DNA of 39,395 nucleotides from Gammaproteobacteria bacterium (GCA_024275115.1 JAJRZT010000007.1:1-39395); one strand, 5' to 3'. Counted from the stretch's first letter, positions 7,906 to 15,607 are shown. Notes: generated by a model not told the origin, from the letters alone. Numbers and translations: made by a program.

Positions 7906-8307
7906 ATGAATGCAGCTGTTGCCGAATTTAATACAAACATCATAGATGACGAATTCAAAGTATCTGCGACCGCAGGTGAACAAATTGCGAGCTTAATGAC
8001 CGCTGCAGAGGATCCTGTTGAAGGTATTCGTGTTTTTGTTTCCGGTGGTGGTTGTGGTGGTATGACCTATGGCATGACTTACGCCGATACTATTCACCCG
8101 CATGACAAAGTATTAGAAGGTGATGGCTATAAAGTGGTGGTTGATGCGGTGGCACTCGCTTATTTAAAAGGTGCGGATGTTGACTATACTAACGATGGTT
8201 TAAATGCATCGTTTGTTTTCAACAATGTGTTTAAAGCCGTTGGTGGTTCAGGTGGCTGCGGTGGTTGTGGCAGTGCGAGTGGCGGTGGTGGTGGTGGCTG
8301 CGGATAG
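7906..8307 (+). CDS. A-type iron-sulfur carrier (IscA/ErpA/HesB-like) with Gly-Cys-rich tail
   Basis: The 133-residue protein has the HesB/IscA fold: VSATAGEQIASLM, then GIRVFVSGGGCGGMTYGM with the first conserved Cys (C50), and a C-terminal FNNVFKAVGG. The C-terminal cysteines, normally C-x-C, are spaced C-x-x-C (C118, C121), with a further Cys at 132 behind a glycine run. A-type proteins pass Fe-S clusters to apo-enzymes. The ATG at 7906 is preceded by GGAG; an upstream in-frame start at 7831 looks unlikely. No isc or suf genes are nearby. Downstream genes encode a radical SAM enzyme and an Fe-S glycosylase, plausible clients (inference). Confidence 0.8.
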   Translation: MNAAVAEFNTNIIDDEFKVSATAGEQIASLMTAAEDPVEGIRVFVSGGGCGGMTYGMTYADTIHPHDKVLEGDGYKVVVDAVALAYLKGADVDYTNDGLNASFVFNNVFKAVGGSGGCGGCGSASGGGGGGCG

Positions 8308-8355
8308 AATTGAGGATTGAGGTAACTTTGATTATTCTCAAAGACTCTTTTACCA

Positions 8356-9678
8356 ATGTCCGTTGTTATTTCTGAAAAGCATCAGCCAATGCCGTTACAA
8401 CGGCTCTCTGGTATTTTATTGATTGCACCGCATGGTAGTTACCGTACCATGCGGTATCTTCAAGCCGCTTCCAGGCTTGGCCTTAATGTTATTATTATTT
8501 CCGAAGGTGAACATTCGATTGTGTCGGCATATGCGCAAGGCTTGCATGTGCGTCTCGATCAACAGGCGGAAGCGCTGCAAACTATTTTGACATGCACCGC
8601 CAACATGAATGTGCTTGCCGTTATTGGTACGGATGACTCCGTCATTGAACTGACCGCAAAGGTGGCGCAGCAGTTAGGCCTGGAACATAATAATGTCAAT
8701 ACAGCACGGCTTGCTCGGCGCAAAGATTTAGCACGTGAAGCATTGCAGTTTAAAGATATCCCGATACCGAAGTATCAGCGTATCGAATTAGAGGCTATAT
8801 TCAATCAAACAGATATAAAAATTGATTTTCCCGTTGTGATAAAGCCACTGGCTTTGTCGGCAAGCCGGGGAGTTATTCGGGTAAATAACAAAGCTGAATT
8901 AATAGTCGCTGCAAAGCGTATTAAAAACCTGTTAGCCATGTATACAGATTTAGAGTTAGTTGAAAAAGAGCACGTTTTACTGGAAGAATATATTCATGGT
9001 GATGAAATTGCCGTTGAAGGTATTGTTGATAATGGTGTGTTTAAGTTACTGACTATTTTTGACAAGCCGGATGACTTGCATGGCCCTTTTTTTGAAGAAA
9101 CGTATTATATTACACCAACAAGATTATCGGCTGAACAAGTAAATGTTGTCAGCAAGGTTGTACAGCAGGCTTGTGAAGCCTATGGGATTAAAACTGGGCC
9201 GGTTCATGCCGAGTGCCGTTTGCGTGGTACTGAAATCTATTTAATTGAAATGGCGGCTCGCACGATAGGCGGATTATGCAGTGATATTCTCGAGTATGGT
9301 TTAGGCTGTTCTTTAGAAGAGCTTGTACTAAGTCAGGCGTTAGGCCAGCCTATTGAAAAATCATTTTCTGATACGGCAGCCGGTGTGATGATGATCCCGG
9401 TTTCAAAGCCTGGCATACTCAAACGAATTGAAGGTTTGCTTGATGCTGGAAAAGTTGAATTTATTGAAGACATCAATATTCAATTACGCGAGGGTTATGA
9501 ACTTACGCCGTTGCCCGAAGGTAATAGTTATTTAGGTTTTATTTTTGCTAAAGCCCCAAGCTTTGAGCAAGTGGAACAGGCATTACGAACGGCTTATGGC
9601 CATTTAAATATCGTTGTCGCACCATTGTGGAAAATAGCTGAAATTGAAAACCAGACAGCGGGAAATACAAATGAGTAG
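8356..9678 (+). CDS. ATP-grasp superfamily carboxylate-amine ligase
   Basis: The 440-residue protein has the three-part ATP-grasp plan. An N-terminal preATP-grasp Rossmann region (LLIAPHGSYRTMRYLQAA) leads to GTDD. The ATP-grasp domain has FPVVIKPLALSASRGVIRV as the Gly-rich loop (about 160-178), LLEEYIHGDEIAVEG, and the metal-binding IEMAAR (about 297-302), then GG-x-CSDI. The overall layout resembles carnosine-synthase-like and biotin-carboxylase-like ligases, which join a carboxylate, via an acyl phosphate, to an amine or similar nucleophile. The substrate is unknown. It starts 48 bases after the Fe-S carrier and its end overlaps the AmrS-like gene by 8 bases, so the two are probably co-translated. 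Confidence 0.8.
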   Translation: MSVVISEKHQPMPLQRLSGILLIAPHGSYRTMRYLQAASRLGLNVIIISEGEHSIVSAYAQGLHVRLDQQAEALQTILTCTANMNVLAVIGTDDSVIELTAKVAQQLGLEHNNVNTARLARRKDLAREALQFKDIPIPKYQRIELEAIFNQTDIKIDFPVVIKPLALSASRGVIRVNNKAELIVAAKRIKNLLAMYTDLELVEKEHVLLEEYIHGDEIAVEGIVDNGVFKLLTIFDKPDDLHGPFFEETYYITPTRLSAEQVNVVSKVVQQACEAYGIKTGPVHAECRLRGTEIYLIEMAARTIGGLCSDILEYGLGCSLEELVLSQALGQPIEKSFSDTAAGVMMIPVSKPGILKRIEGLLDAGKVEFIEDINIQLREGYELTPLPEGNSYLGFIFAKAPSFEQVEQALRTAYGHLNIVVAPLWKIAEIENQTAGNTNE

Positions 9679-10732
9679 TTTAGAAGCACGACCGGATCAT
9701 TATCAGCTAGTGGAAACCATGTTGCAGGACAAACAGGATGACGGTACAACACGCTGTAACTTATGTTTATGGCGTTGCCGGCTCAGTCATGGTCAGCGTG
9801 GCTTTTGTCAGGCACATGTTAACCGTAATGGTACTTTATATAATCTGTCGTATGGGATTATCTCGGCACTGGATGTTGATAATATCGAATACAAGCCCGT
9901 TAAACATTTCAGGCCAGGAACCAAAGTATTATCGGTAGGCAGTTACGGTTGCAGTTTTCGTTGTGATGGCTGCCATAATCTGGATATATCATGGGGCGTG
10001 ACCGCTCTGGATGAACTTGCGCGAGGTGAATCAACCGCAGCGTATGTTACCGCCGAGCAACTGGTTGAAACCGCATTACGTTTTAAAGTGCAGGGGATCG
10101 CTTTTACCTATTCCGAGCCTGCTGTCTGGCTGGAATATATTATTGATGTTGCTAAAGTGGCCAAAGAAAAAGGTTTGTATATTCTTTATGTATCCAATAG
10201 CTATGTTACAGATGAAGCACTGGAAGTCGTCGCGCCTTATATTGATGTGCTCTGTTCAGATATTAAAAGTCTTGACGACGATTTTTATAAAGATGTTTGC
10301 AGGAAGTCATCCGTCGATGAGGTTTTACATTCCATTAAAAAAGCCCATGAGTTAGGTATTCATGTGGAAACGCGTACCAATATTATACCGACTAAAAATG
10401 ATAATCTAGAAATGTTAACCAGTATAGCGCACTGGATTAAAGATAATTTAGGTGGTGATGCGCCGTGGCATATTACCAAATTTTTCCCTGCGTATAAACT
10501 GAGCCATATCGAACCAACCCCCTCACTGATTATGCAGCAAACTTTAGATGCAGCTATTGATGTGGGTTTAAAACATGTTTATAAATATGATGATAAAGGC
10601 TGTGACTGTGCAACCGATAATTTGCCCATTAGTTCCTTCTTGCAAGGTGATGCAGAATCAATTCATGCGGTTAAAAAATGTGCTGCATCGTGTTGTGGAG
10701 ATGAAGGCGTGTTGCTTAAAAAGTATGAATAG
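9671..10732 (+). CDS. amrS: AmmeMemoRadiSam-type radical SAM enzyme (AmrS-like)
   Basis: This is a 353-residue radical SAM protein. An N-terminal Cys cluster (C29, C32, C36, C46 in CNLCLWRCRLSHGQRGFC) precedes the radical SAM motif CSFRCDGC (C94, C98, C101), which binds the 4Fe-4S cluster that cleaves SAM. TYSEPAVWLEYI and HITKFFPAYKL are typical of the AmrS (PflA-like) family. AmrS is usually encoded with AMMECR1 and Memo partners; neither is here. The reaction of the family is not settled. The ATG at 9671 overlaps the ATP-grasp gene, which points to a shared pathway. The C-terminus carries extra cysteines (CDCATDN, CAASCC). Confidence 0.85.
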   Translation: MSSLEARPDHYQLVETMLQDKQDDGTTRCNLCLWRCRLSHGQRGFCQAHVNRNGTLYNLSYGIISALDVDNIEYKPVKHFRPGTKVLSVGSYGCSFRCDGCHNLDISWGVTALDELARGESTAAYVTAEQLVETALRFKVQGIAFTYSEPAVWLEYIIDVAKVAKEKGLYILYVSNSYVTDEALEVVAPYIDVLCSDIKSLDDDFYKDVCRKSSVDEVLHSIKKAHELGIHVETRTNIIPTKNDNLEMLTSIAHWIKDNLGGDAPWHITKFFPAYKLSHIEPTPSLIMQQTLDAAIDVGLKHVYKYDDKGCDCATDNLPISSFLQGDAESIHAVKKCAASCCGDEGVLLKKYE

Positions 10733-10768
10733 CGGTTTTTATTATTAGCGCATTGGTATATTCATAAT

Positions 10769-11404
10769 ATGACCGAACTTGTATTAAAACGGCTTCAGGC
10801 AAATATCAGAAAATGTAATCTTTGTGAAAAGATGCAGAGCCAACCCGTGGTTGGTGAACCGGTGATGTCGAAAATACTATTAATCGGGCAGGCACCAGGG
10901 ATTAAAGAAAGAGATATCCAAAAACCGTTTGCATGGACGGCCGGTAAAACGCTGTTTAAATGGTTTAGCTCGATTGGTGTTGATGAAGAACCATTTCGCT
11001 GCAAAGTGTATATGACGGCCATATGCCGATGTTTCCCCGGCAAGAAGCTGGTTGATAACAAACCGAAAGGCGGTGATCGTGTTCCTGATAAAACAGAAAT
11101 AAAAAATTGCGCAACATGGTTGCAAAAAGAAGTCGCAACCTTGAAACCGGAACTTATTATCCCGGTGGGAAAGTTGGCGATTAGTCAGATAATGGCAATC
11201 AACAAGCTGGACAAAATAATAGGTCAAACTTTTAAGCTTGAATTTTACGAGCATATCGCGGATATTATACCCTTGCCACATCCATCCGGTGCTTCAACCT
11301 GGCACCAGAGTGATCCGGGTAAAAGTTTATTAATGCAGGCGTTAAAAGCAATACAGCAACATGATGCCTGGCGTGACACGTTTCAGCGGGAAAAGAAACA
11401 ATGA
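10769..11404 (+). CDS. Uracil-DNA glycosylase family protein (Fe-S, family 4/5-like)
   Basis: The 211-residue protein shows the UDG active-site motifs: GQAPGIKERD (40-49) with FAWTAGKTLFKW following, and HPSGASTW (171-178). Four cysteines spaced as in the Fe-S families (C16, C19, C88, C114) probably hold a 4Fe-4S cluster. Such enzymes excise uracil or related bases from DNA, but sequence relatives with other roles exist, and motif A differs from the usual GxAPGxxED. The stop overlaps the HDOD start (ATGA), so translation is likely coupled. Confidence 0.8.
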   Translation: MTELVLKRLQANIRKCNLCEKMQSQPVVGEPVMSKILLIGQAPGIKERDIQKPFAWTAGKTLFKWFSSIGVDEEPFRCKVYMTAICRCFPGKKLVDNKPKGGDRVPDKTEIKNCATWLQKEVATLKPELIIPVGKLAISQIMAINKLDKIIGQTFKLEFYEHIADIIPLPHPSGASTWHQSDPGKSLLMQALKAIQQHDAWRDTFQREKKQ

Positions 11405-12258
11405 GTACAGAATTACAAGCAACACTGGAACAACGTATTCTGGCTGACTGTGCCAAAGGCCAGCTTGAACTACCGAGTTTGCCAGACATAGCCTTAAAAG
11501 TAAGAACAGCAGTGAATGATCCCGTTAAGGGGATAAATCAAATTGCAAAACTTCTGGAAATGGACACCAATATTGCTGCCAGAGTGATTAAAATTGCAAA
11601 CTCCTCGATATTTTCAGGTTACCGTTTAACGTCCACTTGTATGGAAGCGGTGACAAGGTTAGGTTTGCATGTGGTTCAAAATATCGTGATATGTGTTGCG
11701 GTTAATAATTTATTTGCTGCACCTAATTCTCAATTACAACAGCAGTTAAAGAAAGTGCTTGATCATAGCCGGCGTATCGGTGCGATAAGTTATGTTCTGG
11801 GCTCGATGGTTAAAGATAAGCAGGCTGATAAGGCCATGCTTGCAGGGCTTATTTCTCAGATTGGTGCTTTGCCAATTATTAGTTATTTAAGTCGTATCCC
11901 TGAATTAAAAGATAACCCCAAATTTGCTGATCGTATTGTTAAAAAACTTTCTGGTCAGGTGGGACGAATGATTTTGCAGCAATGGAATTTTGATGAAGAA
12001 CTTATTTGTGTGCCAGATAATATAGACAACTGGTTTAGAGATGAAAAGCCTGAAGCAGATTATGCGGATATTATTATTGTCGCTAATATTCATAGTATGT
12101 ACGGTGATGGGAAACAGAATGCCAATATTCCGCCCCTTGTTGAAATCCCCGCTTTTCAAAAACTCGGTCTTAGTGAACTTGGCCCGCAGGCCAGTATGGA
12201 CATATTATACGAAGCTAAGGAAGACATCCGCCAGGCTGCAAAGATACTGGTTTTATAA
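11401..12258 (+). CDS. HDOD domain protein
   Basis: The 285-residue protein is a single HDOD domain: LPSLPDIALKVRTAVNDP, IAKLLEMDTNIAARVIKIANSS, AVTRLGL and a DHSRRIG helix. HDOD is related to HD phosphohydrolases but usually lacks the catalytic HD pair, as here, and acts as a binding module in signalling. There is no fused receiver, GGDEF or EAL domain. The ATG overlaps the UDG stop by four bases. It ends 7 bases from the convergent gene at 12266. Its role is unknown. Confidence 0.88.
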   Translation: MSTELQATLEQRILADCAKGQLELPSLPDIALKVRTAVNDPVKGINQIAKLLEMDTNIAARVIKIANSSIFSGYRLTSTCMEAVTRLGLHVVQNIVICVAVNNLFAAPNSQLQQQLKKVLDHSRRIGAISYVLGSMVKDKQADKAMLAGLISQIGALPIISYLSRIPELKDNPKFADRIVKKLSGQVGRMILQQWNFDEELICVPDNIDNWFRDEKPEADYADIIIVANIHSMYGDGKQNANIPPLVEIPAFQKLGLSELGPQASMDILYEAKEDIRQAAKILVL

Positions 12259-12265
12259 ACTTACC

Positions 12266-12514
12266 CTATTCAATCCACTCCATTACATAATAAATATATT
12301 GGCCTTCTGAAGATTTAGAGGGGCCTAACACCTGCGCCGCATAGCGTTTAGTTTGTGGGTTAGATTGTTCGATAGCTTCCTGCTTATCCTGTTTTATCTC
12401 CACACAACTTTGCGGTATCCGGTGCCGGTTTGCTTTACGTCGGGGTGCGTACACAATGGCATACTGAATAGTGGAAACATCGGTTTGTGGATCGGGTGGA
12501 ACAAAGCCGCGCAT
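12266..12514 (-). CDS. Small protein of unknown function (82 residues)
   Basis: I do not recognise this family. The frame is also open upstream to a TTG at 12532, but the ATG at 12514 has AGGA ten bases before it and is preferred. The product is soluble, Gln- and Lys-rich, with one Cys, no signal peptide and no membrane segment, and ends with an aromatic YIYYVMEWIE. It starts 51 bases after the stop of the NTP_transf_5 gene on the same strand, so it may be the second gene of that transcript. Supporting evidence for translation is only the open frame, the ribosome site and the tight fit between neighbours. Confidence 0.5.
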   Translation of the reverse strand: MRGFVPPDPQTDVSTIQYAIVYAPRRKANRHRIPQSCVEIKQDKQEAIEQSNPQTKRYAAQVLGPSKSSEGQYIYYVMEWIE

Positions 12515-12565
12515 GCTGGGTGCTTCCTTCAATAAGCTAAAGACACCGCAAAGTTTAGATGATTA

Positions 12566-13693
12566 TTAGGAAGATTTAAATAACAAACGCTTTATTCTGG
12601 ATAATTGAAAATTTAGATTAAATTTTTTGTTTGCTTGCGGTGGAAAGGCGATATAAACCGGTATCAGTATTAACTTTTTACCAGCGGGTAGTGGGCTTAA
12701 TAAAAGCTTCCACAGTATACCGATATTGTTAATTGTCAGCATTCGGCCAAAAGGTTTGCCTGTTATCAGGTAATGGTCAATAAATTTATAGACTAGCCAT
12801 TGGTCAAAAAAAACAAGCGAGTGGCTTATTTTTTTTAGGTACGGTCTTATAGCCGAGTCTCTTAGCAAACCATTTTTTAGAAGATAAGATAAAAGGATAT
12901 AAACAGCATTGGCAATATAAGGCTCACTGCTCAGGTGTATTAATTTTTTATAATCAGGTTGGGTATTGTTAATAATAAGAGCAATATCTGCAAAAGCAAA
13001 AAGGCCGCCTGTTTGTTTCAATTCATCAGCCCAGTGTGTTGCGATATAAACAATCTGTAGTTCTGGATTGAGCCTGTATATTTCTTTGCCATCAATGTTA
13101 TTTAACTGTTTTTCACTATTAATCGTTGCCAGAGAAAAAACCTTTGCAGCAGAACAGGGCGACGATGCAGGAACAAGCCCGGTGTGTATTTCAAGCCATA
13201 TATCTTTTGTTTTATGTCGCCAGGGTTTTGTGTGGTGGTGGGTTTTATAAAACTCATCGGGCAAATGTGACTTCTGTTCGTAGCCCAGAACCCGCATAAT
13301 TTGTTCGACTTGTTTAAGCTGCTGCTGTTCAACAAGAAGGTCAATATCACGCATGTTGCGATAATATGGTTTAGGATAAAACGCGGTGCTAATCGACATT
13401 CCTTTTAAAAGGGTCGGTGTGATTTTTTGTTTATTTAATTCAGTTACCAGTTCCAGTGTGGCCTGATACTGTGTCTGAAACCAGAATTTTGTTGTCAGTG
13501 CATCTGCTTTTAATTGCTGAACAAGTGCAGGGGTAAGGTCGGTGGTTAGAAAAGTATCAACGAGTACCGGCGCCAGTCGGGCTTGCAGCGCCCAGCGAGC
13601 CGTGTTGTCAGATAAAGATCCTTTGCTATTCTTCTCTGTTAGCAGAGCTATTTGCTGCAAAAGCAGAATAATTTTGTTTTTTTGAGCTGTCAT
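12566..13693 (-). CDS. NTP_transf_5-type nucleotidyltransferase family protein
   Basis: The 375-residue protein has the hallmark of the NTP_transf_5 family: LLKGMSISTAFYP followed by YRNMRDIDLLVE, with D116 and D118 as likely metal ligands of a minimal nucleotidyltransferase fold. Helical C-terminal halves are usual in the family. These proteins are often encoded with PqqD-like chaperones and HPr-kinase-like proteins, in lasso-peptide and other peptide loci and in uncharacterised systems; the substrate is not known. It is transcribed away from the pqqD-like gene, with starts 173 bases apart, so a shared regulatory region is likely. There is no lasso cyclase or leader peptidase nearby. Confidence 0.8.
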   Translation of the reverse strand: MTAQKNKIILLLQQIALLTEKNSKGSLSDNTARWALQARLAPVLVDTFLTTDLTPALVQQLKADALTTKFWFQTQYQATLELVTELNKQKITPTLLKGMSISTAFYPKPYYRNMRDIDLLVEQQQLKQVEQIMRVLGYEQKSHLPDEFYKTHHHTKPWRHKTKDIWLEIHTGLVPASSPCSAAKVFSLATINSEKQLNNIDGKEIYRLNPELQIVYIATHWADELKQTGGLFAFADIALIINNTQPDYKKLIHLSSEPYIANAVYILLSYLLKNGLLRDSAIRPYLKKISHSLVFFDQWLVYKFIDHYLITGKPFGRMLTINNIGILWKLLLSPLPAGKKLILIPVYIAFPPQANKKFNLNFQLSRIKRLLFKSS

Positions 13694-13812
13694 TGTTATG
13701 GGTTAACCCATTTGGGCTAGCATGGTATCAATACTTTAATCTAACCTAAATATAACCTGTTGTTTTTATTCGGTTAAAAATGTTTGGCCTATTCTGGTGC
13801 TTTATTGTTACA

Positions 13813-13843
13813 TTGACGCATATTGTGAAATTTGGTCTAATAT
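13813..13843 (+). promoter_or_regulatory. Possible promoter of the pqqD-like gene
   Basis: TTGACG at 13813-13818 and TAATAT at 13838-13843 resemble sigma-70 boxes, but the spacer of 19 bases is long. The start codon follows at 13867. Confidence 0.35.
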
Positions 13844-13866
13844 ACCATTATTAAAAAGAGTTATAG

Positions 13867-14130
13867 ATGAATTTAGTAGTACGGGCAAACTTAAGCACAC
13901 AGAAAATAGACGGTGAGCTCGTTATTTTAGATAAAGACAACGGTCAAATACATCAGCTAAATTCAGTTGCTGGCTTTATCTGGCAGCAAATGGAAGCGGG
14001 GTTGGGCGCTGACGCTATGGTTAAAAAATTAACCCAGTCTTATGATATTGATGCCGCATCAGCAAAAACCGATTTAGATAAAGTGCTACAGCAGTTTAAA
14101 GATTTAAAATTATTAATGAATGAATACTAA
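13867..14130 (+). CDS. PqqD-like peptide chaperone (RiPP recognition element fold)
   Basis: This is an 87-residue protein with the PqqD pattern: a beta-rich start (DGELVILDKDNGQIHQLNSVAG), the FIWQQMEAG helix, and a winged-helix-like C-terminus. PqqD-family domains bind leader peptides and present them to modifying enzymes. The gene is followed 12 bases later by the 50-codon Tat-signal peptide gene, so the natural guess is that this peptide is its ligand. No PqqE-like radical SAM protein is adjacent. Confidence 0.82.
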   Translation: MNLVVRANLSTQKIDGELVILDKDNGQIHQLNSVAGFIWQQMEAGLGADAMVKKLTQSYDIDAASAKTDLDKVLQQFKDLKLLMNEY

Positions 14131-14142
14131 ATGGAGATTATT

Positions 14143-14295
14143 ATGAGTGAAGAAAACAAAACAGAATTAAATGAACAGAAAACCGAAGCCCGTCGTGACT
14201 TTATCAAAAAAGCAGCTTATATTGCCCCCGTTGTAATGACAATGAGTGCCATGCCTTCGTTGGCGCAAGCAGGGTCGAATGGGCAAACAGAGTAA
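14143..14295 (+). CDS. 50-residue peptide with twin-arginine signal; candidate modified-peptide precursor
   Basis: The small gene has a clear GGAG six bases before its ATG. The product has a charged 16-residue start rich in Glu, Lys and Asn, then ARRDFIKKAAYIAPVVMTM (a twin-arginine motif RRDFIKK followed by a hydrophobic core), then MPSLAQA, a good signal-peptidase site. Cleavage there would leave just seven residues (GSNGQTE). It lies between the pqqD-like gene and a strong terminator, followed by the kinase-like gene. The layout of an abundant small product ahead of a terminator is typical of peptide precursors. It may be a precursor, a Tat-exported anchor, or a carrier like the seryl acceptor of HPr kinases (Ser41-like sites: S36, S39, S45). 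Function unproven. Confidence 0.75.
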   Translation: MSEENKTELNEQKTEARRDFIKKAAYIAPVVMTMSAMPSLAQAGSNGQTE

Positions 14296-14321
14296 TATTT
14301 TAATTTAGTATTAATGTTGCT

Positions 14322-14360
14322 AAAAAAGCGTAATAACCATTTTGGTTATTACGCTTTTTT
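14322..14360 (+). terminator. Strong hairpin terminator between the peptide gene and the kinase-like gene
   Basis: A perfect 17-bp inverted repeat (14322-14338 and 14344-14360) with a 5-base loop has an A-rich left arm and a six-T right end. It ends 14 bases before the start of the next gene, so that gene must depend on read-through or on another signal. Confidence 0.9.
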
Positions 14361-14374
14361 ATTGAGAAAGTTTA

Positions 14375-15193
14375 ATGAAGCATAGTTTGTTATTGTCTAT
14401 CTTTGACAAAGAAATCCATATTGAAACTGATTCAGCTTATTTATTTGATGCGGTCACACTAAACTACAGTGCTTTTATTCATTTTGAGAAAAATATCAAT
14501 TTTGATATTGAATACGAACTTTATATTGATGAAACAAAAAGAAAATTTGAAATAATACGAAACAATGAAACTACTTTGCAAAGCAGTGATCTGGGGCTAT
14601 TTGTTTATCAACTTGAAAAAGACATTACTATTGAACTGCAATACTTATGTTCATCCCTTTTTTTTATGCACGGTGCGGCATTAGAGTATAATGGTGAGGT
14701 TCTGTTGTTAACGGGGCGTTCCGGGGCGGGGAAATCAACCACAACCTGGGGTTTGCTTAATAATGGTTTTAATTATTTAAGTGATGAACTCGCGCCTGTT
14801 AATTTGGAGTCTATGCATGTTGCGCCTTACCCACATGCGGTGTGTTTAAAAAAACAGCCTCCCTTGTATCCATTGCCGGATAATATCTTACAAACTAACC
14901 GAACAATGCATGTGCCAACAGCATTGTTGCCGGCAGATTCACATTTAGAATCGTTTCCCTTAACTAAAGTTATTATTGTTGAATATTCTGCTGATAATAT
15001 GAAGCCTGTATTAACAAAACTAAGCCAGGCATCAGCCTGTATGAATATTTATAGCAATGGTCTGAACCAGTTAGCGCATGAAAATGATGGTTTAACCGGG
15101 GCATCCAGAATTGCGGAAAGTTGTGAATGTTATTCACTTGCGGCTGCCGAGCTGGATGATACCTGCAAATTAATAAGCTCTTTATTTGAGTAA
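14375..15193 (+). CDS. HPr-kinase-like protein (HprK-related)
   Basis: The 272-residue protein has the HprK C-terminal catalytic plan: FFMHGAALEYNGEVLLLTG leads into the P-loop GRSGAGKST (114-122), followed by GFNYLSDELAPV with D137/E138 in the Walker-B-like position. HprK phosphorylates a serine of HPr; relatives phosphorylate other small proteins or peptides, for example in lasso-peptide loci. No HPr or PTS gene is in the window. With the PqqD-like, NTP_transf_5 and small peptide genes it forms a set resembling the loosely defined 'HPr-rel' loci; the actual substrate is unknown, and the 50-residue peptide is the nearest candidate. A terminator precedes the start codon. Confidence 0.8.
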   Translation: MKHSLLLSIFDKEIHIETDSAYLFDAVTLNYSAFIHFEKNINFDIEYELYIDETKRKFEIIRNNETTLQSSDLGLFVYQLEKDITIELQYLCSSLFFMHGAALEYNGEVLLLTGRSGAGKSTTTWGLLNNGFNYLSDELAPVNLESMHVAPYPHAVCLKKQPPLYPLPDNILQTNRTMHVPTALLPADSHLESFPLTKVIIVEYSADNMKPVLTKLSQASACMNIYSNGLNQLAHENDGLTGASRIAESCECYSLAAAELDDTCKLISSLFE

Positions 15194-15254
15194 AGCCGGG
15201 TGGTTTAAGTCAGGGATGGGGGCTACTTCAGTAAGCACAAATAAACGGGCACTA

Positions 15255-15283
15255 AAAAAGCCGGTTTAAAAAACCGGCTTTTT
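15255..15283. terminator. Bidirectional terminator between the kinase-like gene and rpsT
   Basis: A perfect 13-bp stem (AAAAAGCCGGTTT and its complement) closes a 3-base loop. It carries T-runs on both strands and lies between two converging genes. Confidence 0.88.
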
Positions 15284-15301
15284 GAATAAGGACAAGCCCT
15301 A

Positions 15302-15565
15302 TTATGACATTGCTTTAACACGTGCGTTTAAACGCGCTTTTTGATTGGCTGCTTTATTTTTATGAATAAGGCCTTTGTTAGCCGTTTTATCAATAACAGA
15401 AGTCACTTCTTTGTAAGCTTCCTGTGCTTTTGCTTTGTCACCCGACTCAATGGCCGCTAATAAATTCTTAATAAAAGTACGGAACATGGAACGGTAGCCG
15501 GCATTGTGCTGACGACGTTTTTCACCCTGACGGGCGCGTTTGCGTGATTGTGCTGAATTAGCCAA
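15302..15565 (-). CDS. rpsT: 30S ribosomal protein S20
   Basis: This is an 87-residue, strongly basic, helical protein with the S20 signature: ANSAQSRKRARQGEKRR at the N-terminus and GLIHKNKAANQKARLN near the end. It binds the 5' domain of 16S rRNA in the small subunit. It is transcribed alone, from a good promoter, divergently from murJ, and is followed by a hairpin terminator. The rpsT / murJ-ribF-ileS order is conserved in many gammaproteobacteria. Confidence 0.97.
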   Translation of the reverse strand: MANSAQSRKRARQGEKRRQHNAGYRSMFRTFIKNLLAAIESGDKAKAQEAYKEVTSVIDKTANKGLIHKNKAANQKARLNARVKAMS

Positions 15566-15607
15566 AGCGGCTCTCCTAAATAAACTGTCTAACCAAGAAA
15601 GCCGCGT

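Noticed and set aside
9671..10732. AmrS-like gene as the radical SAM partner of the PqqD-like protein
   Set aside because: It is 3 kb away, in a different transcript, and has the AmrS motifs, not the SPASM domain of PqqE-like peptide-modifying enzymes.
12566..15193. Lasso-peptide gene cluster
   Set aside because: PqqD, HprK-like and NTP_transf_5 proteins occur in lasso loci, but there is no asparagine-synthetase-like cyclase or leader peptidase, and the peptide carries a Tat signal, not a lasso leader and core.
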